Of a DNA stretch of 64,000 bases, positions 24,157-32,889 are shown in pieces. Origin of the DNA: Nocardia uniformis NBRC 13702 (GTDB lineage: Bacteria; Actinomycetota; Actinomycetes; Mycobacteriales; Mycobacteriaceae); the NCBI RefSeq assembly GCF_001613345.1, contig NZ_BDCE01000077.1:1-64000 (forward strand), given 5' to 3'. Position 1 is the stretch's first letter, and every line of letters starts with the position of its first letter. Below the pieces are notes generated by a model, which had not been told where the DNA came from, searched no databases, and saw nothing but the letters and a program-made list of their open reading frames with translations. The position numbers and the translations under genes are program-made.

Positions 24157-25602
24157 TCAGGACCGTCCCGCCGGTGAGGTCGGCTCCTGCTGCCAGCATT
24201 CGATCCCGGACGGGTCCGCGATGGCGGGGCTGTGGACATACACCGGATCCTGCCCGGCGCGGCGCTGCCGCTGGTAGTCCTCCAGCAGCCGGAACGCTAT
24301 GGCGCCCAGGGGAATAATGGCGGCGAGGTTGACCGCTGCCATGACGCCCATGAAGACGTCGGCGAGGTTCCACACCAAGCTCACCGAACCCAGTGCTCCA
24401 CCGAAGACGGCCAGCAGCACCAGGATTCGATAGGACTGCAGGACCGAACGTCTGGTGGTGAGGAATTCGATATTGGATTCGCCGTAGTAGTAGTTGCCGA
24501 TCAGTGAGCTGAACGCCAGCAGCGCCACGATCACCGTCAACGCATGTCCGGACCAGGAACCCAGGGTGTCCACGAGGGCGCTCTGCGTGAGGTCCGCGCC
24601 GCGCCGTTCGGACAGGTCCGGGTGCGTGGTGAGGATGATGAAGGCGGTGATCGAGCAGATCAGCAGGGTGTCGAAGAAGACGCCCAGTGACTGGACGAGG
24701 CCCTGCTTCACCGGGTGACTCACCTGCGCGGAGGCGCCCGCGTTGGGTGCCGAACCCAGACCCGCCTCATTGGAGAACATGCCGCGCCGGACACCGTTCT
24801 GAATCGCGGCGCCGACCGCACCACCGGCGACCTCGCGGAATCCGAACGCGCCTCCGACGATATCGGCGAGCACCCGGGGTACGTCACCGATGTTCAACAC
24901 CACCACCGCGATTCCGAGCACGATGTAGGCGATCGCCATGACCGGCACCAGTACCTCGGTTACCCGCGCGATGCGACGGACCCCGCCGTAGATGACCAGC
25001 CCCAGCAGCACCACCAGGACGAGCCCCAGCAACAGCTCGAACGAAGAATCCTCGACCTCCAGGGACCTTCTGCCGGTGGCGGCGATGGTGTTGGACTGCA
25101 CGGCGTTGAAGACGAAGCCGAAGGTCAGGGTGATGACCACCGCGAATACCGCGCCCATCCACCGCCGCCGCAGCCCGCGCTCCATGTAGTACGCGGGCCC
25201 GCCGCGATACGTGCCCGGCTCGCGATCGCGCACCTTGTACAGCTGCGCCAGCGTCGATTCCACGAATGCCGACGCCGCACCCACGATCGCCATGAGCCAC
25301 ATCCAGAACACCGCGCCGGGCCCGCCGAGGGTGATCGCCGTGGCCACCCCCGCGATATTCCCGGTCCCCACCCGCGCGGCCGCGGAAATGGTGAACGCCC
25401 CGAATGCCGACACCGGGCGGCTGCCGTCCGGCGCCGGTTTCGTCCGCTCGGTGATGGCCCGGAACATCTCCGGCAACAGTCGCAGCTGCATGAGTCGGCC
25501 ACGCCAGGTGAAGTACAGCCCGGCCCCGATCACAATGGGAATCAGCAGCCAGGTCCAGAACACGTCATTGATCTCGACGATCAGGGAATCGAGGGCGTCC
25601 AC
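24157..25602 (-). CDS. AGCS sodium:alanine/glycine symporter
   Basis: A 481-residue amino-acid carrier of the alanine or glycine:cation symporter family (AgcS/DagA type). About 11 membrane helices; conserved segments include the GTGNIAGVATAITLGGPGAVFWMW consensus, GGPAYYMERGL, NGVRRGMFSNEAGLGSAPNA, and GNYYYGESNIEF. It imports Ala or Gly with Na+. The last 30 residues form a hydrophilic tail. GTG 25602 is the likely start. It is divergent from the RNHCP pair. Confidence 0.92.
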   Translation of the reverse strand: MDALDSLIVEINDVFWTWLLIPIVIGAGLYFTWRGRLMQLRLLPEMFRAITERTKPAPDGSRPVSAFGAFTISAAARVGTGNIAGVATAITLGGPGAVFWMWLMAIVGAASAFVESTLAQLYKVRDREPGTYRGGPAYYMERGLRRRWMGAVFAVVITLTFGFVFNAVQSNTIAATGRRSLEVEDSSFELLLGLVLVVLLGLVIYGGVRRIARVTEVLVPVMAIAYIVLGIAVVVLNIGDVPRVLADIVGGAFGFREVAGGAVGAAIQNGVRRGMFSNEAGLGSAPNAGASAQVSHPVKQGLVQSLGVFFDTLLICSITAFIILTTHPDLSERRGADLTQSALVDTLGSWSGHALTVIVALLAFSSLIGNYYYGESNIEFLTTRRSVLQSYRILVLLAVFGGALGSVSLVWNLADVFMGVMAAVNLAAIIPLGAIAFRLLEDYQRQRRAGQDPVYVHSPAIADPSGIECWQQEPTSPAGRS

Positions 25603-26024
25603 CGGTGCAGGCTATCCGCTGGCGAATCCCGCCGTCCGCATCTGCGCCCCGGCCAGTCGCGTGGTTGCCCTGCCGATTCCGGCCGACACCGGCGGAGTGT
25701 GGTGGCGAGGCTGTCGCGGTTCACACGGGATCGGCAATCGGCGGCACCTGTCGCCATCGGAAGGGTCCGGACGTCACCGAAAATCGATAGCGGTCACGGA
25801 CCGGCCGCTGTTACGGTTGCCGCCGCGCCGATCCGGCGTGTCCGAAGTCGTCCGCTGGAGGGATATTTATGACCCGGCCTGCGCCGAGAGCGCCTCGTGG
25901 TGTGGCCTCGGCACGAAATATCGCTGCCCCCACCACATCTGGTCGGTAGTCACCAGCGTCATCGAGGCGCGCTCGGCCTGCTCCCGCTGTCTGCACATAG
26001 CTCTCGGCTAAGGAGTGATCCGGG
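25603..26024. other. Intergenic region between divergent genes
   Basis: About 420 bases with no supported gene. It should hold the promoters of the symporter gene (minus) and of the RNHCP pair (plus). No strong hairpin or repeat was seen. Confidence 0.5.
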
Positions 26025-26405
26025 TTGTCCGACAACACCGATATTCAAAACAATTCCAGTCCCGCACTACGGACCGGCACCTTTGCCTGCATGCGCTGCG
26101 GTCTGACTGTGGCATTGCTCGGGCCCGACGGCGAACGACGCAACCACTGTCCCAGCTGTCTGCATTCGCGGCACACCGTCGACCATGTCGATGGTGGCGT
26201 CTCGGAATGTCAGGGGCGCATGGCTCCCCTGTCGATCGCGGTCTCGCGCACCGGCGAATGGGGCGTTGTGCACCGTTGCACGCGCTGCCATGAGCTGGCA
26301 CTGCATTCGGTCTGTGGCGACGACAATCAGCTGATTCTCATGCGGCTGGCCGTACGTCCGCTCGCCGAACCACCGTTCCCCCTCGAAGTATTCGGCGATC
26401 TGTAG
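26025..26405 (+). CDS. RNHCP-domain protein, first of a tandem pair
   Basis: A 126-residue protein with an RNHCP domain: FACMRCGLTVALL, then the name-giving RRNHCPSCLHSRHTV, ECQGRMAPLSI, and HRCTRCHELALHSVCGDDNQLILMRLA. The four Cys pairs (CMRC, CPSC, C of ECQG, CTRC) suggest a zinc ribbon. Function is unknown. The start appears to be TTG 26025, with AAGGAG 9 bases upstream. Its neighbour is a clear paralogue 9 bases downstream, so they form one transcript. Confidence 0.85.
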   Translation: MSDNTDIQNNSSPALRTGTFACMRCGLTVALLGPDGERRNHCPSCLHSRHTVDHVDGGVSECQGRMAPLSIAVSRTGEWGVVHRCTRCHELALHSVCGDDNQLILMRLAVRPLAEPPFPLEVFGDL

Positions 26406-26414
26406 GAGCTGGAC

Positions 26415-26825
26415 ATGCCGCGAAGGAACACCGCGATATCCGGCCGTCGACAACGTGGGAAGTCCGTATTGCACGGGCCCGGTGGCGAATCCGGCGGTTC
26501 GTTCCGGTGTGTGGGTTGTCGGCTCGATGTGCCGATCTCCGCACCGGGTACCGCGCACCGCAACCACTGCCCGCACTGCCTGACCAGTCGTCATGTGGAT
26601 CGGATTCCCGGAGACCGGGCCGCATCCTGCCGTGGGCGGATGCGGGCGGTCAGTATGACGGTGCGCGATAACGGCGAATGGTCGGTGGTGCATCAGTGCG
26701 TAGCGTGCGGCGCACTGAAGATGAATCGCATTGCCGGGGACGACAATGCGTTGGCGCTGATGCGGATCGCGGTGCGCCCGTTGGCCGATCCTCGAATGGG
26801 TCGGAGGGCACTGCGGTCATTGTGA
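26415..26825 (+). CDS. RNHCP-domain protein, second of a tandem pair
   Basis: A 136-residue paralogue of the previous gene: FRCVGCRLDVPIS, HRNHCPHCLTSRHVD, SCRGRMRAVSMTV, HQCVACGALKMNRIAGDDNALALMRIAVRPLADP. The zinc-ribbon Cys pattern is kept in both copies. Its N-terminus (RRNTAISGRRQRGKS) is basic, unlike copy 1, and could bind nucleic acid (inference). AGGAGC precedes ATG 26415. The stop overlaps a possible GTG start of a 36-codon frame. Confidence 0.85.
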   Translation: MPRRNTAISGRRQRGKSVLHGPGGESGGSFRCVGCRLDVPISAPGTAHRNHCPHCLTSRHVDRIPGDRAASCRGRMRAVSMTVRDNGEWSVVHQCVACGALKMNRIAGDDNALALMRIAVRPLADPRMGRRALRSL

Positions 26826-26932
26826 AGGAGCCGGGACGCCGCGCCCATCGGGCCGGTGTCCCGGACTTCGCCTGGATCGCCTACGAACGCCGCGCCACCC
26901 TCGGCGACCTGCGCAACTCCCTCTCGCGATGA
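26822..26932 (+). CDS. Possible 36-residue small protein
   Basis: A short frame starts at GTG 26822, overlapping the RNHCP stop (GTGA). It reads VKEPGRRAHRAGVPDFAWIAY and ends DLRNSLSR. Overlap with the upstream stop and high third-position GC favour coding, but its small size makes it uncertain. It might be the tail of a lost gene. No function is known. Confidence 0.3.
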   Translation: MKEPGRRAHRAGVPDFAWIAYERRATLGDLRNSLSR

Positions 26933-27014
26933 CACGACCATAAGCAAGAACCGTAGTCCCTTGTGACGCAACGTATGTCGAACAAGTGGCAGCGGCTCCC
27001 GCTCCGCGATGCGC

Positions 27015-27419
27015 TCAGCTCAGGCCGGGGATGAAACCTGGGTACACATAATGCGTGCCGCCGGAGATATTTCCGTAGCCGGTGATATTCGGGAAGTTGA
27101 ACGGCAACGCCTTCAGCTGGTGCGGGTTACCGTCCTGGTCGGCCTGGAAGCACTCCATGGTCTTGCCGTGGAAGCTGGTGCAGACCACGCGGGTGCTGTT
27201 GCCGAAGGGCGAGCTGAGGCGGCTGCGCATATCGAAAGGATTCCAGAAGTTGGGATCGTCCGCGGTGAGGAATGTGACCTCCGACACCTGGATCGGGCTG
27301 TTCGGCTGCTGCACCGGCCATTCGTCGGCGGCGGCGACGCCGGTCCCGATGATGGCGGCGGTACCGGTCGCGGCGGCGATGGCGGCGATTCGGGTCGCGG
27401 CGCGGGTGATCGTCTTCAT
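27015..27419 (-). CDS. Small secreted protein of unknown function
   Basis: A 134-residue protein with a long signal sequence (MKTITRAATRIAAIAAATGT, cleavage near VAAADEWP). The mature part includes two Cys (VVCTSFHGKTMECFQ), probably disulfide-linked, and an aromatic C-terminus (FNFPNITGYGNISG, HYVYPGFIPG). AAGGATGG precedes ATG 27419. It has the look of conserved secreted Nocardia proteins but no known domain. It is divergent from the tandem hydrolase-like genes at 27691. Confidence 0.75.
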   Translation of the reverse strand: MKTITRAATRIAAIAAATGTAAIIGTGVAAADEWPVQQPNSPIQVSEVTFLTADDPNFWNPFDMRSRLSSPFGNSTRVVCTSFHGKTMECFQADQDGNPHQLKALPFNFPNITGYGNISGGTHYVYPGFIPGLS

Positions 27420-27690
27420 TGGCGTTCCATCCTTCGGTTACTCGATTGATGTGCAGCGTCGAAAAGTTCATCGGCCGTAGCAAAATAAACGGTACAGGTG
27501 ATGTGGCTCACGTCAGGCCGCCGGTGATGCACCTGGGCGGCCGAGCATATGCACTATCGCTCATCGAAAGTTTCTCGAGTATGTCAATTGTGGCCATCTA
27601 TTCACAGGTGATGTGCTGACCGCGACGAGGCGGTCAGCGGTTCCGCATGCCCGGTCGTCATGCGATTCGGACACATGAAAGGAGCCGTTC

Positions 27691-29490
27691 GTGGCTTCGC
27701 TGGTCGGTAAACGCTGGGGGCACTGCGCCCGCGATAATGTGCGGCGGTCGGCCATTGTGGCGATTGCCATGGCAGCGGCGAGCGCGTTATTGCCGGTGGG
27801 GGCCGCGGGGGCGGATGAGTCGGTCCCGGTCACGGTCGCGACCGATCGCCAGGAACAGGTGCTCGATGTTCGCGACGGTGTCATGGTGTCCCGGGTCAGC
27901 TATTCGCTTCCGCTGCCCGCGGGCGCACCGGAGCATCCGGCGGAGTGCGACCGCACCGGATATCTGCGCTACCGCCCCGTTGGGGGCCCGGAGCATTCCA
28001 GTGCTGCCGACAATGTGATCGTGCAGCAGCCGGGCGCTATCGGTGGTGCGGTCAACTCCGATAGTGTCGCCGCCAATACCGTCGCCGCCGCGCGAGCATT
28101 GGGCCAGAATGTCGAATTCTGGGCGCTGGCACGGCGTAGCGCCTGCCTCGATGAAACGGCGGGCTTCGACTACGCGTTGCGCACCGGCAACTATCTCGAC
28201 GCGGTCGACTACTACTTCAATGGCAAGCCGATCGACGGTCAGGTCTTCCCGGGGTTCAAGGAGTCCCAGGATCTGGCGGTACTCGATGTCATGGGCATGG
28301 AACGGGTCATTCGCGACCAGTACGAGATGATGCTGTTCGAGATTCCGAATCAGGCTGTGCGCCAGCAGAAGTACGTGTGCACGGGCATCTCGCTGGGTGG
28401 TCTGGTCACCGGATTCTTCGCGGACTGGGATTTCGACGGCAATCCGGCGACCACCAATGACGCGGGCTACCAGCAGTGCGCCGCCTTCGCCGCACAGGAC
28501 ACGATGATCACATCGGATCCGGTCGCGATTCAGAACACGCCTCTCCTGCACGACATTACGAATGCGATCGTCGGACCGACCAATGATGTAGTCAAGGCGG
28601 TCGCGAATGTCGGTGTGCTGCCGCGCGCTCTGGTCTCGGTGCCGATGATCGGGTCCCGCTCGTTCATGATCTACCGATTGGCCGGGCTCGCGGCGCATTT
28701 GGAGCCGGATGCGGAGAGCCGACTCCTCTCGCATCTGCCGCGCGACTTCGATCTCGACACCACGCTGAATTTCATGTTCTCCGGATCGCTCCCGTCCTTC
28801 GCCACCAACGGCGCGGACGGCTCCGGCAGTATTCGCGATTTCCGCTTCACCAATGCGGCATTGCTCGGTGTATTCATCGACAACAACTCCGGCAACTTCG
28901 CACTGTTCCAGCAGGGCGTCGGGGCACTCGACGGCGGACCGGTGGCGGAGAAGACCTTCCCGACACCGGGTTCGGTCACCCAGATTCCGCTACTGGGCGG
29001 ATTCCTGCGGGTCAGCGCGGGCTCGCAGCAGCGGGTTCGGCCGACCGATCGCAACGCGCTCTACACCTGGCGGAACTACGACAATGTCCGGGGTGTGCCC
29101 TACACCGCGCCGAACCACGAGGTTTCCGATATCCGGGATGCGGCACGACAACTCGGCACGGGGGCACCGTACGCGTACTGGGAGACCTACTTTCCGGCCC
29201 GATTGTTCATCGATATCGGGGCGGGTTACGGCGGCGCGCGCAGCGGCGATCTGACCAATCTGCGGTACGCGAATATGGCGCGCACCAAGCCGAACTACAT
29301 CTCCTATGCCGGTGACGGTTTCGTGCAGCAGGGCGTCGGCATTGTCGTGCCACCGCCGCCGACCGCTCAGGTGGTGACGTTGCCCGGATACAGCCATGTC
29401 GACACCATCGGCGCGGCCCGGTCCCAGAGCGACGGCAAACCGGACGCCAGCGCGCAAACCCTGGCCGAATTCGTCAAGAGCCTGCGATGA
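27691..29490 (+). CDS. Large secreted alpha/beta-hydrolase-fold protein, copy 1
   Basis: A 599-residue exported protein (signal ends near residue 42, GAAGAD). Its central elbow TGISLGGLVTGFFADWDFDGN fits a GxSxGG nucleophile, and the C-terminal PGYSHVDTIGAA fits the catalytic His; the acidic member is not clear. The N-terminal part has paired Cys (ECDRTGYLRYR, RRSACLDETA). I do not recognise a named family beyond the fold; secreted lipase/esterase is a reasonable guess. GGAG precedes the GTG start at 27691. The stop overlaps the next start, so translation is coupled. Confidence 0.75.
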   Translation: MASLVGKRWGHCARDNVRRSAIVAIAMAAASALLPVGAAGADESVPVTVATDRQEQVLDVRDGVMVSRVSYSLPLPAGAPEHPAECDRTGYLRYRPVGGPEHSSAADNVIVQQPGAIGGAVNSDSVAANTVAAARALGQNVEFWALARRSACLDETAGFDYALRTGNYLDAVDYYFNGKPIDGQVFPGFKESQDLAVLDVMGMERVIRDQYEMMLFEIPNQAVRQQKYVCTGISLGGLVTGFFADWDFDGNPATTNDAGYQQCAAFAAQDTMITSDPVAIQNTPLLHDITNAIVGPTNDVVKAVANVGVLPRALVSVPMIGSRSFMIYRLAGLAAHLEPDAESRLLSHLPRDFDLDTTLNFMFSGSLPSFATNGADGSGSIRDFRFTNAALLGVFIDNNSGNFALFQQGVGALDGGPVAEKTFPTPGSVTQIPLLGGFLRVSAGSQQRVRPTDRNALYTWRNYDNVRGVPYTAPNHEVSDIRDAARQLGTGAPYAYWETYFPARLFIDIGAGYGGARSGDLTNLRYANMARTKPNYISYAGDGFVQQGVGIVVPPPPTAQVVTLPGYSHVDTIGAARSQSDGKPDASAQTLAEFVKSLR

Positions 29491-31370
29491 CAGCGGCATC
29501 CGCGGGTACACACATCGGGAAGTCGGGAGCAATGGCACTCATCAGGTGGATCAGGTTGTCGCTGTCCATGGGAATTCCCCTGGCCGTTACGGCGATAGTG
29601 GTGCTCGCCGGACTCTCCGTCCCGGAATCGTCTGCCGTACCGGCGCTTTCGGTGGGAGCGGATCGAGATGTGGTCAGCCCGATCACCGGCGATCCCTCCC
29701 TCGGTGACGATATCGAGGCAACATACGTGCGGTTGCACTACCCGAGCCCGTACTCCACCATGGCGCATCCGGAGGCCTGCGATTGGATTTCGTTCGTGCG
29801 ATACCGGTCCAAGAACGGACCGGTGAAGTCCGCCGACGCCGATGCCGTTCTCACCATGCAGCCCGGCACCTTCTCCGGCGCGGCGAACCTGAATCCACAA
29901 GCACCGCAGGTTGTTCGAAAAGCCGCCGCAACCGGTAAATACGTCGAGTACATCTCGCTGGACCGCCGGGCCAACTGCGCGGAGGACCGCACCGGATGGG
30001 AAGCCGCCCACCAGGCGGACGACTACCGCGTCGCGGCGAACTACTACTTCAATGGCGCGGCCATCGACGGCAAGTCCTACCGCTATCAGACCCCGCAGGA
30101 TCTCGACTATCTCGGCGAATACGGCCTGGCGCTGACCATGGACGACTGGCGGGTGGCCATCGAATACCTGCTCCCCGCTGCCGGTGACCGCCACAAGAGT
30201 TTCTGCGGCGGCCATTCGCTGGGCGCGTTCCTCGTCGGCCCCATGCTGGCCTGGGATTTCGATCAGAACGCCACCACCACCGACGACGCCGGTTACAGCC
30301 TGTGCGGCGGCGGCAGCGTGCCCTTGGACGGCTTCGCCATGACCGACCCGGTGGGCTTCTCGGGTGCTCCCCCGCTGGATATGTTCCTGTCCGCCGTGGG
30401 TGGTGTCGTCAAGAACGGTGTCGATCTGCTGCTGAAGAACGGTCTGAGCGTGGCGCAGCTGCCGGTCCTCGCCGCCAGCGAGATCATGAACGCCTATCAG
30501 CTGGCCGCCATGGCCGCGGACCAAAAGCCGGATGCCGAAAGCGATCTCGCGTCTCTGGTGCCACGGGATCTGCGCACCGAATCGTGGATGCGACTGTTCT
30601 ACGGCAAGGACTATCTCGACCTGTTCACCGGCAACAACCTGCCACGTGATTTCCGGCTCACCAATACCGCTGCGCTCGGCATGCTGTTCGACCAGAACTC
30701 GGCGGAGTACGTCCTCCAGGCCGGGCTCGGCTTCTACGACTGCGCGACGGTCGGCAAGACCTATCCGGTCCCCAATGGACTCGCCTCGGTGCCGGTTCTC
30801 GGACCGACCCTTTTCATCATTCCGCTGCGAGTCGGGTACGGCCAGAACTACACCCCGGTCGATCACAACCAGCTGTGCGGCTGGAAGAACTACGATCAGG
30901 TCCCCGAGTCCACCATCGACGGTATCGATCCGGTGCGCGGCAATCCGACCGACCTCGACCACGAGGTCAGCGATATCCGCGAGTTCGCGCACGCGATGAA
31001 TCCGGGCTGGCAGCCCACCGACTTCTTCGAGGAGTACACCCCGCTGCGCCTCATTACCGACATGATCTTCGCCCTCGGTCTCGGCCGCGATGGGGAACTG
31101 AGGCAACTACAGAACCGCAGCGGCGGCGTACTCAACTTCCTGCTGCACGGTGACCGCTGGCAGAGCACCCCCGCCGGTAACCGCAACCTCACTCTGCTCG
31201 CGGGTGATTCGCCGCTGCAGAACGCGGGGTACGCCGGGCTGCTCCCCGCCAACGTCAAAATCATCCCCGGCTACCGCCACTACGACGTGGTCACCGCCGC
31301 GGAGCGGCAGAACAATGGAATGCCGGAAATGGCAAGCACTCTCATCGCCAACTTCCTGACCCGACCCTGA
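29487..31370 (+). CDS. Large secreted alpha/beta-hydrolase-fold protein, copy 2
   Basis: A 627-residue paralogue of the preceding gene with the same block order: EACDWISFVRYRSKNGP, RRANCAEDRTGWEAA, elbow CGGHSLGAFLVGPMLAWDFDQN, the DHEVSDIREFAHAM segment and a terminal PGYRHYDVVTAAERQ. The nucleophile region is GHSLGA, the classical lipase form, whereas copy 1 has GISLGG. It starts with ATG 29487, overlapping the previous stop (ATGA), giving a long n-region before the signal helix; ATG 29532 is an alternative. Probably an envelope or secreted esterase. Confidence 0.75.
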   Translation: MTAASAGTHIGKSGAMALIRWIRLSLSMGIPLAVTAIVVLAGLSVPESSAVPALSVGADRDVVSPITGDPSLGDDIEATYVRLHYPSPYSTMAHPEACDWISFVRYRSKNGPVKSADADAVLTMQPGTFSGAANLNPQAPQVVRKAAATGKYVEYISLDRRANCAEDRTGWEAAHQADDYRVAANYYFNGAAIDGKSYRYQTPQDLDYLGEYGLALTMDDWRVAIEYLLPAAGDRHKSFCGGHSLGAFLVGPMLAWDFDQNATTTDDAGYSLCGGGSVPLDGFAMTDPVGFSGAPPLDMFLSAVGGVVKNGVDLLLKNGLSVAQLPVLAASEIMNAYQLAAMAADQKPDAESDLASLVPRDLRTESWMRLFYGKDYLDLFTGNNLPRDFRLTNTAALGMLFDQNSAEYVLQAGLGFYDCATVGKTYPVPNGLASVPVLGPTLFIIPLRVGYGQNYTPVDHNQLCGWKNYDQVPESTIDGIDPVRGNPTDLDHEVSDIREFAHAMNPGWQPTDFFEEYTPLRLITDMIFALGLGRDGELRQLQNRSGGVLNFLLHGDRWQSTPAGNRNLTLLAGDSPLQNAGYAGLLPANVKIIPGYRHYDVVTAAERQNNGMPEMASTLIANFLTRP

Positions 31371-31396
31371 ACCGGAGGAACCGCGGAGATATCGCG

Positions 31397-31418
31397 CTCG
31401 CCGGTCGCGACCGGCGAG
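31397..31418. terminator. Perfect 22-bp palindrome, bidirectional terminator
   Basis: CTCGCCGGTCG / CGACCGGCGAG without spacer, between the convergent stops at 31370 and 31426. Confidence 0.7.
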
Positions 31419-31425
31419 ACCTCAC

Positions 31426-32193
31426 TCAGGGACCTGGCCGATCGCCGACAGCGGGGAATTCGAGGTCGGTCCAAGTGGCGGTTCGGGTGAAGCCGAGTCG
31501 CTCATAGATGGCCTGTGCGGGATTGGTGTCGGTGACCGAGAGGCCCAGTGCTGTCAGACCCGCTCCGCTGGCGCGGGCGATCACACACCGCAGCAGGAGT
31601 GCGCCCAGTCCGGCATAACCGGGTGCGGGATGCCGGAAAACTTCTGAAATCCAGGGTCCTGCCAGTGGTGGCTCGCCCTCGGAGTCCTGAACGAGTACCG
31701 CCGCGACTGCGCTGTGGCCGTCCCAAGCGACGGTGCTGCACGCGTGCAGCGGACCCATGAGCGTCCCGTCGTACAACCCCGCGAGGGCCTCTATCGCGTC
31801 GTCATGGTGGTCGGGGTGGTGCGGTGGGTAAGCGGCCGATAGTGCCTCGCGCAAAGCGGCGGGCCGAACTCGGACGGCCGGAAGGGCGCGAAGGCCGCGC
31901 GGCAATTCCGGCTGGGGCTCGGGTGGGGGCAGGAGCAGCGTGTAGGTGTGAAAGGTGCGCAGGCGCCTCGCCCCCGCGTCCACGAGAACTGTCCCGAAGG
32001 AGCCTTCGGCGGTTGCGCCCCAACCCGCAAGGGACCGGACGATAGCGGAGGCCGCGGTGCCGGACGCGGGCCCTGACGCGGAGAACAGTTCGTCCGCCCA
32101 CGGCTTGCCGTCGCGCTCGTCTCGTTCGAAGTATGCCAGCGGGGCTCCACTTGTATCGAGGACAGCCCCGCTCGGTTCCTCGCTCACACCCAT
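31426..32193 (-). CDS. GNAT-family N-acetyltransferase
   Basis: A 255-residue protein whose C-terminal half is a GNAT fold: a substrate-side strand VAAVLVQDSEGEPPLAGPWI, then the acetyl-CoA loop region GYAGLGALLLRCVIARASGAGL and the motif B helix NPAQAIYERLGFTRTATW. The N-terminal half (to about residue 110) is a distinct alpha/beta domain of unknown origin. The acceptor is unknown. ATG 32193 has GGAAGGG upstream; longer in-frame starts lack a good site. Confidence 0.8.
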   Translation of the reverse strand: MGVSEEPSGAVLDTSGAPLAYFERDERDGKPWADELFSASGPASGTAASAIVRSLAGWGATAEGSFGTVLVDAGARRLRTFHTYTLLLPPPEPQPELPRGLRALPAVRVRPAALREALSAAYPPHHPDHHDDAIEALAGLYDGTLMGPLHACSTVAWDGHSAVAAVLVQDSEGEPPLAGPWISEVFRHPAPGYAGLGALLLRCVIARASGAGLTALGLSVTDTNPAQAIYERLGFTRTATWTDLEFPAVGDRPGP

Positions 32194-32707
32194 GGCGATC
32201 CCTTCCGTGCCAGAACTGTCCGAAATACCGCAGGCCATACTGCCACCCACCGCATCACGCCTCCTCCGCCCATGGATCTCCGTAGGCGGTATAGAGCAGC
32301 GACCCAGTTGTGTTCGGTCCAACGGTGGGATGTCTCTAAACGGCTTCTTAACAATCAATTGCGGCAGGAGGTCTTCACGGCGAAACAATTCCTCATCTGC
32401 CGCCGAGCGACCGAACCAGCGTGAATTTGAACCGAGGGTATTTCGCAATGGCTCATCAGCGCTGGACAGTCGATCACCAGGTGAACCGGTAGCCATCGAA
32501 GCGGATTCGTTGACGCCCGATACCGCAACCCATTGCGTCCCGCTCGAATTCGCCGCCGCGAGCACGTAATCGGTCGCACACCAAGGTCATTCGACCACTG
32601 TGGGCGTGTTCTCATCATTCAGCGGATGCCTGCCGACACCCACCCCGAGTATCTCTGTTACGTTTGCTAACCGAAGTAATCCCATTTGCGTCGGAAAGCG
32701 ATAACGC
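32194..32707. other. Intergenic region without a supported gene
   Basis: About 510 bases between the GNAT gene start and a small plus-strand frame. It is less GC-rich than average in parts (CTCTGTTACGTTTGCTAACC) and should hold promoters for both sides. Long frames crossing it lack ribosome sites. I see no hairpin or repeat. Confidence 0.45.
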
Positions 32708-32878
32708 ATGCAGATCAAGCAATTCATGGTGACGACGGCGCTCACGGGTATTCCCGAGGGCACCGATCACTGTGTTGCCCTACGCCATTTCGGCCGGGTT
32801 TCACAGTGTGCGGGAGACGCCCCCATGGGAGCCGGTATCGGGGGCACGACCGGTTTCATCGAGAGCCTCCTCGGCTGA
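32708..32878 (+). CDS. Possible 56-residue small protein
   Basis: A short frame begins at ATG 32708 with GGAAAG about 10 bases upstream and ends with TTGFIESLLG. The beginning (MQIKQFMVTTALTG) looks like the start of a signal peptide, but the hydrophobic core is interrupted by polar residues (PEGTDHC); an indel there could have broken a once longer secreted protein. Coding status is uncertain. Confidence 0.3.
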   Translation: MQIKQFMVTTALTGIPEGTDHCVALRHFGRVSQCAGDAPMGAGIGGTTGFIESLLG

Positions 32879-32889
32879 TCGGCACATCG

